A DNA stretch of 64,000 bases from an endosymbiont of Bathymodiolus septemdierum str. Myojin knoll. GTDB taxonomy: Bacteria; Pseudomonadota; Gammaproteobacteria; PS1; Pseudothioglobaceae. Position numbers and translations under genes: made by a program. Of this stretch, positions 14,500-24,316 are shown one piece after another. Position 1 is the stretch's first letter. Each line of letters begins with the position of its first letter. A model generated the notes under the pieces. It saw only the letters and a list, made by a program, of their open reading frames with translations, searched no databases and had not been told where the DNA came from. The DNA is taken from NCBI RefSeq assembly GCF_001547755.1, contig NZ_AP013042.1, forward strand, positions 1 through 64,000, given 5' to 3'.

Positions 14500-14666
14500 T
14501 ACCCTAATCCAAAGATAGAAAGTGTGAATATGGCGTTAAGCCTTGCTATCACAGTGCTTTGTAAAAAATCTTAGTGCCACCCAGTGGTTCCACGGCGATT
14601 TTTTGAAAGTGCTGTGGTGGTAAGGGTTGGCGTCAGATTTGCGTTTTCTATTTTTGGATTAGGGTA
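14500..14666 (+). repeat. 167-bp imperfect inverted repeat (long RNA-type hairpin)
   Basis: The left arm 14500-14570 pairs with the right arm 14597-14666 over about 70 positions. By hand count, 54 are Watson-Crick pairs, 13 are G-U pairs in a + strand transcript, and there are two mismatches and one small bulge. The apex (14571-14596) contains CCAC-CCA-GTGG, which can fold further. It fills the whole gap between convergent bioD and sspB and its right end supplies the sspB stop codon. It may be a transcription barrier, a processed double-stranded RNA or a MITE. Confidence 0.8.
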
Positions 14667-15021
14667 ATACCGTAAAGATTGGTTTTTTCTCTTCTTCTGT
14701 CGTTGGTATGTTGTCATTATCAAAGAACATTCCTTCACCATTCTCAGCTGCATAAATTGTTAATACCGCCTCACAAGGAACAAAAACTTCTTGAGGTTTC
14801 CCATCAAATCTTGCTTTAAATGAAATAGATTCATTGCTAATTACTAAATTACTACTTGCTTGAGTAGCAATATTCAGTACGATTTTCCCTTGTTGGATAA
14901 ACATCTCAGGCACACTAACACCTGAGCAGGAACAGTCGACTAATATGTGCGGTGTAAGCCCAGAGTCTTCCATCCACTGATGGTAGGCTCTCATGAGATA
15001 AGGCGCTACAGAAGAAGCCAC
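14659..15021 (-). CDS. sspB: ClpXP protease specificity-enhancing factor SspB
   Basis: Adaptor that delivers SsrA-tagged proteins from stalled ribosomes to ClpXP. The 120-residue protein shows the substrate-binding fold: PYLMRAYHQWMEDSGLTPHI, then VDCSCSGVSVP and IVLNIA, and the FKARFDGKPQEVFVPCEAVL segment. The E. coli protein has a longer acidic tail ending in a ClpX-binding peptide; here a short tail ends KKPIFTVLP, still resembling the ClpX-docking XB peptide. It is just downstream of sspA, the conserved pairing. Confidence 0.9.
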   Translation of the reverse strand: MASSVAPYLMRAYHQWMEDSGLTPHILVDCSCSGVSVPEMFIQQGKIVLNIATQASSNLVISNESISFKARFDGKPQEVFVPCEAVLTIYAAENGEGMFFDNDNIPTTEEEKKPIFTVLP

Positions 15022-15029
15022 AACGGTAT

Positions 15030-15659
15030 TTAGTTAAATTCTTTTTCGCAGTCAGTCAGACTTTCTTTGAAACTGTCTCTTGCAAACAAACGATTTGCAT
15101 AGTCAGTTACCGCTTTACCTGGTGCACCTAAATTGATATCCAATTTTTTCAAGCGCCATAATAAAACAGCCAAACACGCATCAACAATGGTCATATTATC
15201 GCTTTTGAAAAAAGGCTTGTATTCAAACAAAGGTACCAATTCAATCAGATTGCTTTTAAGTGTTTTTCTGGCTGCTATCGCTTCTTTTTCTTCGCCAGTT
15301 TCAATGATTGCAACTTGTTCAAACCAACTATCAACTGACCTTGTGAATCTGAAGATTAACAAGCGCTTCTCTGATTTTTCAATCGGATCAACGGGCAATA
15401 AGGGTGGGAACGGAAAGCGTTCGTCTAGATATTCCATAATCACAGAAAGGTCGTATAAAACGATACCACGGTCAAATAAAGTTGGTATTGCTTGACCGGG
15501 GCTGCGCTCTAAAATTTCTTCAGGCATTTTTTCGGCATCTAAACTGACCACTTTTCGCTCAATATTTTTTTCTGCCATAATAAAGCGTACTGCATGTGAT
15601 TGCATGTCATCGTCAGATGAATAAAGGATGGTTGAAGATGGATTTGGTTTGTTTGTCAT
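15030..15659 (-). CDS. sspA: Stringent starvation protein A (GST-like RNA polymerase-associated)
   Basis: Glutathione-S-transferase-fold protein that binds RNA polymerase and remodels transcription in stationary phase. The N-terminal thioredoxin fold contains SPGQAIPTLFDRGIVLYDLSV, which includes the cis-proline and YDLSVI region of SspA, followed by an all-helical C-terminal domain. The start at 15659 (MTNKPNPSS, 209 residues) is chosen because it follows the Shine-Dalgarno AAGGACA and because the longer frame would start inside the terminator hairpin. It likely forms an operon with sspB. Confidence 0.9.
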   Translation of the reverse strand: MTNKPNPSSTILYSSDDDMQSHAVRFIMAEKNIERKVVSLDAEKMPEEILERSPGQAIPTLFDRGIVLYDLSVIMEYLDERFPFPPLLPVDPIEKSEKRLLIFRFTRSVDSWFEQVAIIETGEEKEAIAARKTLKSNLIELVPLFEYKPFFKSDNMTIVDACLAVLLWRLKKLDINLGAPGKAVTDYANRLFARDSFKESLTDCEKEFN

Positions 15660-15678
15660 GGTATTTTGTCCTTGGAGA

Positions 15679-15714
15679 ATAAAAAACAGCGAGCTCATTA
15701 ATGAGCTCGCTGTT
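15679..15714 (-). terminator. Terminator of the petABC operon
   Basis: A perfect 30-bp palindrome at 15685-15714 (arm AACAGCGAGCTCATT) is followed on the minus strand by a T-run. It separates petC from sspA. Confidence 0.85.
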
Positions 15715-15739
15715 TCATTGTATCAGAAAATAAGATTAA

Positions 15740-16426
15740 TTAGTCTTTAGCACGCCATTTGCCGTACTTCACATCCTTCCAGTATTCTTTTTTCAGTAAA
15801 TAAGAAAGGATAAATAAGATGAATAAAAAGCCCAGCACCTTGTAACCTAGGTCAACGCGCACTAGCTTAGCAGGTTCGCCAACATAGTCTAAAAAGTTAG
15901 TAATATCTCTTACATCGTTATTGAAGGCTTCTTCTGTCTTGATTTTCTTGAGCTTCCATAAAACATCAGGCATAGAAGCGTTCACTAAGACATGGTTATT
16001 GACGCCAAACGGACGAGATTTATCTTCATAAAAGCCACGCAAGTAGGTATAAATCCAATCCGTGCCTTTAGAGCGAGCCACTAAGGATAAGTCTGGTGGC
16101 GTAGTGCCAAACCAAGTTTCCGCACCTTTTTTCGACATTGATGAGACTATTTGTTCGCCAATTTTTTGGTCGCCGAACATTAGATTTTTCTCAACATATT
16201 CATCGCTAAGATTTAAGTCTTTACCGATACGATTGTAACGCATAAACGAAATCGAGTGACAACCTGAACAGTAGTTCATAAATAAATTGGCACCATTTTG
16301 TAGCGATTTTTGGTCGTTAATGTCAGTATTTGCATGGTCTAAGTGAACATTGCCAGAGGCCAATGCACCAAATGAAATTGTTAAGCCTGCTAAAACAGAC
16401 GCCATCGTTGTTAGTAATTTTTTCAT
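15740..16426 (-). CDS. petC: Ubiquinol-cytochrome c reductase, cytochrome c1
   Basis: Haem c subunit of the bc1 complex, passing electrons from the Rieske centre to soluble cytochrome c. A signal peptide precedes the haem motif CSGCH (near residue 54). A C-terminal membrane anchor (VLGFLFILFILSYLL) is followed by a basic tail. The 228-residue length is typical. It is last in petABC, 1 bp after petB, and is followed by a strong terminator. Confidence 0.94.
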   Translation of the reverse strand: MKKLLTTMASVLAGLTISFGALASGNVHLDHANTDINDQKSLQNGANLFMNYCSGCHSISFMRYNRIGKDLNLSDEYVEKNLMFGDQKIGEQIVSSMSKKGAETWFGTTPPDLSLVARSKGTDWIYTYLRGFYEDKSRPFGVNNHVLVNASMPDVLWKLKKIKTEEAFNNDVRDITNFLDYVGEPAKLVRVDLGYKVLGFLFILFILSYLLKKEYWKDVKYGKWRAKD

Positions 16427-16427
16427 C

Positions 16428-17654
16428 TTATTTCCCCGTTACTCTTTCAGGCACTTGTTTGGTTTTTCCAATCGAAGTGAACCACGGCATTAAAATAAAG
16501 AAGCCAAAGTAAAGCACAGTGAAAACTCGTGCTAACAAGGCGTTCGTTGGTGTTACTGGTTGCATACCAAGGTAGCCTAAGTAAACAAAGCTAATCACAA
16601 AGATGCCTAACGCATATTTATATGGTGCTGAGCGGTATCTGATTGATTTAACTTTAGAGCGGTCTAACCACGGTAATGCCAATAGAATTAATAGCGCTGC
16701 AAACATACCCACAACCCCTGGGAATTGCGAACCAAACATCGGTGGAATTGCTCTTAATACTGAGTAGAAAGGTGTTAAATACCAAAGTGGGGCAATGTGG
16801 TCAGGTGTTTTTAACGGGTTAGCTTCAATGAAGTTGGCATGCTCTAAGAAGTAGCCATTCATTGCAGGTGCAAAGAATACCACTGCTGAGAAAAGCATCA
16901 AAAATACTACTACACCAACAATATCTTTAACGCTATAGTACGGGTGAAACGGAATACCGTCTTTCGGAATACCGTCTTTATCTTTGTTCTTTTTAATTTC
17001 AACGCCATCTGGGTTGTTTGATCCTACAGTATGCAAGGCAACAATATGTAAGAATACTAATATAACTAAGATAAGCGGCAAGGCAATCACATGTAATGAG
17101 AAGAAGCGGTTAAGCGCTGGGTCACCCACTGCGTAGTCGCCTAAAATCCAAATCAACAAATCATGACCAATATAAGGCACTGAGCCAAACAATGAGATGA
17201 TAACCTGTGCACCCCAGTAAGACATTTGACCCCACGGTAACACATAGCCCATGAATGCTTCTGCCATTAGGGCAATGTAAAGTATCATGCCTAAAATCCA
17301 AATCAACTCTCGTGGTGATTTGTATGAGCCGTATAACAAACCACGATACATATGCAAGTAAATGACAATAAAGAATGCTGATGCACCCGTTGAGTGCAGG
17401 TAACGAATTAACCAGCCCCAATTAACATCGCGCATAATGTACTCAACCGAAGCAAAAGCACTTGCTGAATCGGGTTTGAAATGCATGGTTAAAAATATAC
17501 CGGTTACGATTTGCATCACCAATACCAGCATTGCTAATGAGCCGAAAAAATACCAAAAGTTAAAATTTCTTGGTGTGTAATATTCTGCCAAATGTTCATT
17601 CCAAACTTTAGTAAGTGGGAATCTTTGGTCTATCCAGTTTTTATTATTATCCAT
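16428..17654 (-). CDS. petB: Ubiquinol-cytochrome c reductase, cytochrome b
   Basis: Membrane subunit of the bc1 complex that carries both b haems and the quinol oxidation and reduction sites. Conserved LHSTGASAFFIVIYLHMYRG and the second histidine pair HVIALPLILVILVFLHIVALH (residue about 190-210) are the haem ligands. The Qo-site PEWY-like segment reads PLWYLTPFYSVLRA. The 408-residue length includes about eight helices. The start is 4 bp after petA. Confidence 0.95.
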   Translation of the reverse strand: MDNNKNWIDQRFPLTKVWNEHLAEYYTPRNFNFWYFFGSLAMLVLVMQIVTGIFLTMHFKPDSASAFASVEYIMRDVNWGWLIRYLHSTGASAFFIVIYLHMYRGLLYGSYKSPRELIWILGMILYIALMAEAFMGYVLPWGQMSYWGAQVIISLFGSVPYIGHDLLIWILGDYAVGDPALNRFFSLHVIALPLILVILVFLHIVALHTVGSNNPDGVEIKKNKDKDGIPKDGIPFHPYYSVKDIVGVVVFLMLFSAVVFFAPAMNGYFLEHANFIEANPLKTPDHIAPLWYLTPFYSVLRAIPPMFGSQFPGVVGMFAALLILLALPWLDRSKVKSIRYRSAPYKYALGIFVISFVYLGYLGMQPVTPTNALLARVFTVLYFGFFILMPWFTSIGKTKQVPERVTGK

Positions 17655-17658
17655 AATG

Positions 17659-18294
17659 CTAAGTGAGTTTGTTAGATTTAAAAATAGGGGTTACTTCATG
17701 TGCCTCTGGGCTAACGCCTATTTGAATAAGTGTGTCCGACACAAAGTGATAAGGTGGAATTATCAAATTGGTTGGTGCAGGAACACCTGCGTAAACGCGA
17801 CCCGCTAAGTCAAATTTTGAGCCATGACATGGACAATAAAACCCCCCTTTCCAGGCGTCGCCTCCGAGGTCAGCCGCTCCTAATTCTGGGCGGTAAGTTG
17901 GCGAACAACCTAAGTGTGTACAAACGCCGACAATAACTGCAATATCAGGGTTAATTGAGCGATAAGTATTTTTAGCATACACGGGTTGTTGAGAGGTTTC
18001 GTTACTATCAGGGTCGGTTAAAACATCGGTCAGTGTGCTTAAGTTTGCAAGGGTGGTTTTATCGCGTTTAAAAATCCAAACGGGTTTTTTGCGCCATAAC
18101 ACACGCACTAACTGCCCGTTTTCAAGTTTGCTAATATCAATATCAACGGGTGCACCTGCTGCTTTTGCTCTAGCAGAAGGATTCCAAGTTGATAGAAAAG
18201 GTATTGCCACGAAACCAACGCCTACTGCCCCTACCACACTTGTGGCCTGGGTTAAAAAGCGTCTTTTCTTAAGGTCTATTGTTTGTTCTGACAT
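17659..18294 (-). CDS. petA: Ubiquinol-cytochrome c reductase, Rieske iron-sulfur subunit
   Basis: Carries the [2Fe-2S] cluster that takes an electron from ubiquinol. The cluster motifs CTHLGCSP and CPCHGSKFD are intact. The N-terminus (KKRRFLTQATSVVGAVGVGF) resembles a twin-arginine-type signal anchor, although the motif reads KRRFLT. The 211-residue length is typical. First gene of petABC on the minus strand. Confidence 0.95.
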   Translation of the reverse strand: MSEQTIDLKKRRFLTQATSVVGAVGVGFVAIPFLSTWNPSARAKAAGAPVDIDISKLENGQLVRVLWRKKPVWIFKRDKTTLANLSTLTDVLTDPDSNETSQQPVYAKNTYRSINPDIAVIVGVCTHLGCSPTYRPELGAADLGGDAWKGGFYCPCHGSKFDLAGRVYAGVPAPTNLIIPPYHFVSDTLIQIGVSPEAHEVTPIFKSNKLT

Positions 18295-18381
18295 AAGATT
18301 ATTATTCCTTGTTACTTTAATATTGTTAAATAAAAACCCGATAATTATAATGTATATTAGTTGTAAATAATATAAAAATTT

Positions 18382-18684
18382 TTAATTTTCTTTTAGGTCA
18401 ACCTTGACGACAATCTTATTAATCTCTGTAAGCGACTCTATTTGTTGAAGTATATCCAGCAAAACAGCAGGTTGTTTTTGCGCACGAAAAGCCAACGCCT
18501 GATTATTGGTCACAAAGGTGGCTGTGTTGCCATTAATGGCGCATAAGGATAAAGATTTAAAAGTGTCAGGTAAATAATTTGCCAATTGTGCGTTTAATTC
18601 ATTTAATGCCCTGGCCTGTGTAAATAGTTGTCCTAACGCCCCTTTTGGCGTAAAGTTGGCTAAGTTCGTGATTTTTTTAGACAT
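18382..18684 (-). CDS. DUF721 (DciA-like) protein
   Basis: The 100-residue protein begins MSKKITNLANFTPKGALGQ and carries the compact KH-like DUF721 domain ending in IVVKVDLKEN. DciA proteins of this family load the replicative helicase in bacteria lacking DnaC; I infer but cannot show that role here. It lies divergently next to secA, a position often seen in gammaproteobacteria. Moderate confidence in family, low in function. Confidence 0.65.
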   Translation of the reverse strand: MSKKITNLANFTPKGALGQLFTQARALNELNAQLANYLPDTFKSLSLCAINGNTATFVTNNQALAFRAQKQPAVLLDILQQIESLTEINKIVVKVDLKEN

Positions 18685-18697
18685 AAAACCCTTAAAA

Positions 18698-18727
18698 TTG
18701 ACAAATAACTGTATAAAACGGTATATA
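18698..18727 (+). promoter_or_regulatory. Predicted sigma70 promoter for secA
   Basis: TTGACA at 18698-18703, an 18-bp spacer, then TATATA at 18722-18727, about 70 bp before the secA ATG. Confidence 0.55.
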
Positions 18728-18799
18728 TCATAACATCTGTGAGTAAAATAGAGGCATTTTTTAAATCTTATATATTAGTAAACTAGGTAAGCAATCTTA

Positions 18800-21472
18800 A
18801 TGAGTATTATAAATAAATTAGCCGCTAGAATTGTCGGCTCTCGCAACGACCGATTGGTCAAGAAACTTGCTAAGACAGTTGAGAGCATCACTGCATTTGA
18901 GCCTGCATTACAAGCGTTAGACGATAAGGCGCTTAATGCTAAGACCAATGAATTTAAGCAAAAACTTGAAAACCAAGCGACCTTAGATTCTTTATTGCCA
19001 GAGGCTTTTGCCGTGGTGCGTGAGGTCAGCATTAGGGTTTTAGGGCTTAGGCATCATGATGTGCAAATGATTGGTGGCATGGTGCTGCACGAAGGTAATA
19101 TTGCAGAGATGGGAACGGGCGAAGGAAAAACTTTAGTGGCAACACTACCCACTTATCTAAATGCATTGAGCGGCAAAGGGGTTCATGTGGTAACGGTGAA
19201 TGATTATTTGGCAGTTCGTGATGCCCAGTGGATGGGAAAAGTGTTTGAATTTTTAGGTTTGAGTGTTGGTATTGTTACTTCAAATATGCCACCAGAAAAT
19301 AAGAAAGAGGCCTACGATTGTGATATCGTTTATGCGACGAATAATGAGCTAGGATTTGATTATTTAAGAGACAATATGGCATTCACGGCTGAGCAAAAGA
19401 CACAGCGAGCGTTGAATTTTGCCGTTATTGATGAGGTAGATTCTATCTTAATTGACGAAGCCAGAACGCCGCTCATTATTTCCGGTCCAGCGGATGACTA
19501 TGCCGAGGTTTATCATGCGATTAATCAAATGATTCCAAATTTTACCAAGCAAGTTGAAAGTGGCGAAGGCAAAGAAGTGGTTGTTGAAACAAAAGGCGAT
19601 TATACGGTTGATGAAAAAAACAAGCAAGTATTTTTAACCGACGATGGACATAATAAAGCAGAAGATTTATTGATTAGTGCGGGTGTTTTGACCGAGGGTG
19701 CAAGCCTATATGATGCCAGTAATATTCTGCTGATGCAGCATATTAACTCAGCCCTTCGTGCACATGTTTTGTTTCATAAGGACGATCAATATATTGTTGA
19801 TAATGATGAAGTAGTGATTGTTGATGAGTTTACCGGCAGAACTATGCCTGGACGGCGTTGGTCTGAAGGTCTGCATCAGGCGATTGAAGCCAAAGAAGGG
19901 GTAAGTGTTAAGAAAGAAAATCAAACACTGGCATCCATTACTTTTCAAAACTATTTCAGACTTTATAACAAACTCTCGGGTATGACAGGTACAGCAGATA
20001 CTGAAGCGGTTGAATTTCAAGCGATTTATAATTTAGAAACCGTGGTGATTCCACCAAATAAGCCTTCTGCACGAAACGATATGTCCGACCAAATTTATCT
20101 AACTTTGGCGGAAAAACTAGAAGCAATTGCCAAAAATGTAGAGGCTTGCCAAGAAACAGGACAACCTGTCTTGGTTGGCACCAGCAGTATTGAAAATTCC
20201 GAGGCAATTTCAGCATTATTAACAAATAGAAAAATCAAGCACGAAGTTTTGAACGCCAAGCAACATCAACGCGAAGCACAAATTATTGCCAACGCAGGTA
20301 GCACTGGCGCGGTAACCATTGCCACCAATATGGCAGGACGAGGCACAGATATTGTGCTCGGCGGCAAGTTAGGTGAAACGGCAACAGACAAGCAAAAACA
20401 AGAGTGGCAGGGGCTTCATGATACGGTTATTGCAGCAGGTGGACTGCATATTATCGGCACAGAGCGCAATGAATCTCGTCGGGTGGACAATCAGTTGCGT
20501 GGCCGTTCTGGTCGTCAAGGCGATGTTGGCTCAACGCGCTTTTATTTGTCGTTAGAAGACAATTTAATGCGTATTTTTGCCAGTGAAAAAATGGCATCAA
20601 TGATGCAACGATTGGGCATGGAAAAAGGTGAGGCGATTGAGCATAAAATGGTTAATCGTGCGATTGAAAACGCACAAAAGAAAGTTGAAGGAATGAACTA
20701 CGATGCCCGTAAAAATCTTTTAGAGTATGACGATGTATCGAATGACCAACGAAAAATTGTTTATGGGTTGCGTGATGAGTTAATGCGTGCAGATGATGTA
20801 CAAGACAGGTTTATTGCCATGCGTTCAACCGTTGTTAAAAATTTATTTGCTAATTATGTTTCTGCCGCACAGTCTGAGGAAGATTGGGATGTTGAAGGCT
20901 TGCATCATGCGCTAGAGTCTGATTACGCTGCAAATTTTCCGTTGCAAGAATGGTTAGATGAAGGTGTTGATGTTGATGAGTTAGAGGCGAGAATTGAGCA
21001 AGGGTTGGCATACATTTGCGATCGTAAAGAAGAAATTACGGGTAGCGAACAAATGCGTGGCTTTGAAAAAGCCGTGATGTTGCAAACCTTGGATCATTTT
21101 TGGAAAGAGCATTTGGCAGCAATGGATTACCTACGACAAAGCGTCAATTTGCGTGGCTATGCACAGAAAAATCCAACGCAGGAATACAAAAAAGAATCTT
21201 TTGAGATGTTTGAGGTGTTACTTGGTACGATTGATATTGAGATTGTTAAAGCACTTTCAAGCGTTAATATTAGTACAGAAACCAATGCTGACGATGTAGA
21301 ACAACAAGACAATACGGAGATACACGCAGAACACGAAGAAGTGGCAACAGCACAAGCGCCAAACCCAACAACCAATGAAAATCAAACCTATCAGCGTAAC
21401 GGTGAAAAAATAGGTCGCAATAACCCATGTCCTTGTGGCTCGGGTAAAAAATACAAAAACTGCCATGGCTAG
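18800..21472 (+). CDS. secA: Protein translocase ATPase SecA
   Basis: Motor that pushes preproteins through SecYEG. The 890-residue product has Walker [15 protein letters not shown] near residue 102, [18 protein letters not shown] near 209, and the helicase-like [13 protein letters not shown] and [16 protein letters not shown] motifs. The C-terminal zinc-binding tail [14 protein letters not shown] binds SecB and lipids. Its 3' end overlaps the anmK start by 8 nt. Confidence 0.97.
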   Translation: MSIINKLAARIVGSRNDRLVKKLAKTVESITAFEPALQALDDKALNAKTNEFKQKLENQATLDSLLPEAFAVVREVSIRVLGLRHHDVQMIGGMVLHEGNIAEMGTGEGKTLVATLPTYLNALSGKGVHVVTVNDYLAVRDAQWMGKVFEFLGLSVGIVTSNMPPENKKEAYDCDIVYATNNELGFDYLRDNMAFTAEQKTQRALNFAVIDEVDSILIDEARTPLIISGPADDYAEVYHAINQMIPNFTKQVESGEGKEVVVETKGDYTVDEKNKQVFLTDDGHNKAEDLLISAGVLTEGASLYDASNILLMQHINSALRAHVLFHKDDQYIVDNDEVVIVDEFTGRTMPGRRWSEGLHQAIEAKEGVSVKKENQTLASITFQNYFRLYNKLSGMTGTADTEAVEFQAIYNLETVVIPPNKPSARNDMSDQIYLTLAEKLEAIAKNVEACQETGQPVLVGTSSIENSEAISALLTNRKIKHEVLNAKQHQREAQIIANAGSTGAVTIATNMAGRGTDIVLGGKLGETATDKQKQEWQGLHDTVIAAGGLHIIGTERNESRRVDNQLRGRSGRQGDVGSTRFYLSLEDNLMRIFASEKMASMMQRLGMEKGEAIEHKMVNRAIENAQKKVEGMNYDARKNLLEYDDVSNDQRKIVYGLRDELMRADDVQDRFIAMRSTVVKNLFANYVSAAQSEEDWDVEGLHHALESDYAANFPLQEWLDEGVDVDELEARIEQGLAYICDRKEEITGSEQMRGFEKAVMLQTLDHFWKEHLAAMDYLRQSVNLRGYAQKNPTQEYKKESFEMFEVLLGTIDIEIVKALSSVNISTETNADDVEQQDNTEIHAEHEEVATAQAPNPTTNENQTYQRNGEKIGRNNPCPCGSGKKYKNCHG

Positions 21473-22541
21473 CCACTATATTGGACTTATGTCAGGCACC
21501 AGTTTAGATGGTGTTGACGGGGTTATTATTGATGATTTAGGCAGAAAAATACTGACACAAGCACACTCGCCTTATCCCGATAGCTTAAAACAAAGCTTAC
21601 TGACATTGACACAAGGCTCGCAAACTTCTTTGGAAAATCTGGCGAATATCGATACCAAAGTGGCAAAATGCTTTGCTGATTTATCCAATACATTGCTACA
21701 ACAATCGGGGCTTAACGCCAAAGACATCAAAGCCATTGGTTCACACGGACAGACCATTTTCCATCAAGGCGGTGTATATTCTATGCAAATCGGACATGGT
21801 GCCTTGATTGCCGAGCAAACAGGCGTTACCACAGTTGCTGATTTTCGTATGCAAGATGTTGCTGCGGGTGGACAGGGTGCTCCCCTTACGCCGTTTTATC
21901 ATCAGCACTTATTAAACGGCAAAGATGGTGTGGTGCTTAATTTAGGTGGCATTGCCAATATAACGATTGTTAAAAATAACGAAGTTATTGGCTTTGACAC
22001 TGGGCCTGCAAACACCCTGCTAGATAACTGGATTAAAAAACACAAAAATTTAGATTATGACCATGATGGACTTTGGGCACGCACAGGCAGCGTTGACCAG
22101 ACTTTATTAGATGCAATGCTTGCCGATGATTATTTTCAGCAAACACACCCAAAAAGCACAGGTCCAGAGTATTTTAATTTAAAGTGGCTAGCGCAACATT
22201 TAAGTGGCAATGAATTGCCCGAAGATGTGCAAAGAACACTGATAGAGCTAACAGTCATGAGTATTTCTGCCAGTATTCCAGCAGGTGAAAAAGTGTATTT
22301 ATGTGGCGGTGGTGTGCATAACTTGTTGTTATCCGAGCGCTTGGATAGTCAAAATCCTGATAGCAAAGTGATGCTAACCAATAATTTAGGCGTGCATGCA
22401 GATTATGTTGAGGCGGCGGCTTTTGCTTTTTTTGCCAAGCAAACACTGGATGGTAAACCATCAAACTTACCATCGGTTACTGGCGCTAAGGGTAAGCATA
22501 TTTTAGGTGCAATTTATCAGATAAATAAGAACATGCCATGA
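21465..22541 (+). CDS. anmK: Anhydro-N-acetylmuramic acid kinase
   Basis: Phosphorylates and hydrolyses 1,6-anhydroMurNAc to MurNAc-6-phosphate in peptidoglycan recycling. The ATP-binding N-terminus is [15 protein letters not shown]. The central [11 protein letters not shown] and [12 protein letters not shown] motifs and the LCGGGVHN motif are conserved. The start at 21465 gives 358 residues and overlaps the end of secA; a longer in-frame start inside secA is unlikely. Its stop overlaps the next ORF as ATGA. Confidence 0.93.
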   Translation: MASHYIGLMSGTSLDGVDGVIIDDLGRKILTQAHSPYPDSLKQSLLTLTQGSQTSLENLANIDTKVAKCFADLSNTLLQQSGLNAKDIKAIGSHGQTIFHQGGVYSMQIGHGALIAEQTGVTTVADFRMQDVAAGGQGAPLTPFYHQHLLNGKDGVVLNLGGIANITIVKNNEVIGFDTGPANTLLDNWIKKHKNLDYDHDGLWARTGSVDQTLLDAMLADDYFQQTHPKSTGPEYFNLKWLAQHLSGNELPEDVQRTLIELTVMSISASIPAGEKVYLCGGGVHNLLLSERLDSQNPDSKVMLTNNLGVHADYVEAAAFAFFAKQTLDGKPSNLPSVTGAKGKHILGAIYQINKNMP

Positions 22542-24178
22542 TAGATGTTTTAAAAAGATTGTTAACAGAAAGTATAGAAACAGAAGTGTTGGAATTTAAA
22601 ACAGCCAGACAAAGTTTTGATAAGCATACATTAGGAAAGTATTTTTCTGCGCTGAGCAATGAAGCCAGTCTTAGCAATAAATCTTACGCATGGTTGATTT
22701 TTGGTGTTAATGATGACCATGATATTGTTGGTACACAAATCACCGAACAAACATTAAATAAATATAAATTAGAAATAAAAAGCAACACTTCGCCAATGCT
22801 TAATTTCACAAATATTCACCGAGTTGATGTTGAGGGCAAACAAGTGTTGATGTTTCAAATTCCATCTGCATTAAAGGGTGTGCCAACCGCTTGGAAGGGG
22901 CATTATTATGGCAGAGATGGGGAAAGTTTAGGTGCGCTTAATATGGAAGAATTAGAGCGAATTAAACGACAAAATATTGCTTTTGACTGGAGTGCAAAAA
23001 CTGTCGATAATGCCGAAATTAAAGACCTTTCTACAGAGGCAATTGCTCTAGCAAGAGAACAGTTTTTGATAAAAAACCCTAACTTAGTAACGGAGATAAA
23101 CTCGTGGGACGACACTAAGTTTTTAAACAAAGCCAAAATTACTATTAATGGAAAAATAACCACTACAGCGATATTGTTGCTTGGAAAGCCAGAGTCCGAG
23201 CATTTTATTAACCCCGCTGTAGCAAAAATCAGTTGGATATTAAAAGACAGGGACAATCTTGAAAAAGATTATGAACACTTTGGCTGTCCATTGTTGGCGA
23301 ATATTGACAATGTGTATGCAAAAATTAGAAATCTAAAATATCGTTATTTACCAGAAGAGACTTTATTTCCTGAAGAAACCAATCAATTTGACCCTTATAT
23401 TATTCGTGAAGCATTAAATAATTGTATTGTCCATCAAGATTACACGCTTGGCGGGAAAATTAATGTAGTGGAAAGGGAAGACGGTGTTTTGACTTTTGTT
23501 AATTCAGGTGGCTTTATTCCCGAAAGTATAGAAAAAGTTCTTGAGGTGGATGCACCTGAGACCTGTTATCGCAATCCATTTTTGGCAAGCGCTATGGTTA
23601 ATTTAGGCATGATTGACACCATTGGTAGCGGTATTAAAAAAATGTTTATTTTACAAAAAGATAAATTCTTCCCCTTGCCAATATATAACTTAGGCGACGA
23701 TCAAGTCAAAGTAGAAATTATTGGTAAAGTGCTGGATATGAATTATGCACGCAGACTTGCGCAATCAAAAAATGATTTAACTTTGCAAGAGATTGTCTTA
23801 TTGGATAAGGTCGCCAAGCGCTTACCCTTGTTGGGCACTGAAATTAAGGCGTTGAGGCGCAAGGGGTTGATTGAGGGGCGCAAGCCTAACTTTCATATTT
23901 CATCCTCTATTGCAGCATCAACAGGGGGAAAGTCCACTTATATTAAACTCAAGGGTATTGATAACGATTACTGTCAAAAAATGATACTTGATTTCTTGAA
24001 AAAATTTGAAAGTGGCAGACGACAAGATTTTGAAGAGATGCTTTTAGATAAGTTACCTGATGCATTAAACAAACAACAAAAAAGAAACAAAGTTCGAAAC
24101 AACCTACAGAGTTTAAAAAAGCAAAAATTGATAGAACCACATGGCAAGTTATGGAAAATGTCTAAACCTAAAAATTAG
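22538..24178 (+). CDS. AlbA_2 (Schlafen-like) domain regulator with HATPase-like domain
   Basis: The 546-residue protein starts with an AlbA_2/divergent AAA_4-type domain: LEFKTARQSFDKHTLGK, WLIFGVNDDHDIVGTQ, and YYGRDGESLGALN within residues about 18-135. A central segment IREALNNCIVHQDYTLGGKI then VNSGGFIPE and NPFLASAMVNLGMIDTIGSG resembles the GHKL-like HATPase_c_4 region. The C-terminus looks like winged-helix DNA-binding repeats. Related proteins are called ATP-dependent DNA helicase-related regulators; their function is poorly known and some associate with defence or mobile loci. Translational coupling to anmK (ATGA overlap) suggests cotranscription. Confidence 0.75.
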   Translation: MIDVLKRLLTESIETEVLEFKTARQSFDKHTLGKYFSALSNEASLSNKSYAWLIFGVNDDHDIVGTQITEQTLNKYKLEIKSNTSPMLNFTNIHRVDVEGKQVLMFQIPSALKGVPTAWKGHYYGRDGESLGALNMEELERIKRQNIAFDWSAKTVDNAEIKDLSTEAIALAREQFLIKNPNLVTEINSWDDTKFLNKAKITINGKITTTAILLLGKPESEHFINPAVAKISWILKDRDNLEKDYEHFGCPLLANIDNVYAKIRNLKYRYLPEETLFPEETNQFDPYIIREALNNCIVHQDYTLGGKINVVEREDGVLTFVNSGGFIPESIEKVLEVDAPETCYRNPFLASAMVNLGMIDTIGSGIKKMFILQKDKFFPLPIYNLGDDQVKVEIIGKVLDMNYARRLAQSKNDLTLQEIVLLDKVAKRLPLLGTEIKALRRKGLIEGRKPNFHISSSIAASTGGKSTYIKLKGIDNDYCQKMILDFLKKFESGRRQDFEEMLLDKLPDALNKQQKRNKVRNNLQSLKKQKLIEPHGKLWKMSKPKN

Positions 24179-24232
24179 ACATCTTTTAGACATTTTTTAG
24201 ACATTTTTTAGACATTTTTTAGACATTTTTTT
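24155..24232 (+). repeat. Five-fold 11-bp tandem repeat forming alternative terminator hairpins
   Basis: Units of GACATTTTTTA recur five times at 24178-24232, the first and last with small changes. The 3' end of the upstream coding region contains AAAATGTCTAAA (24155-24166), whose complement TTTAGACATTTT is present at each unit junction. The same 5' arm can therefore pair with any of several 3' arms, each followed by T-runs, which would act as a repeated intrinsic terminator. Confidence 0.75.
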
Positions 24233-24316
24233 TCTAATACTCGGTTGTACTAGGGGTTCTTAGAATATATACAAGTTGTAAATAAAATTTAATTAGACAA
24301 ACTTTAAACAAAACAA

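Noticed and set aside
14571-14753. Minus-strand ORF in the bioD-sspB gap
   Set aside because: It overlaps the long inverted repeat and sspB in another frame and has no plausible protein features.
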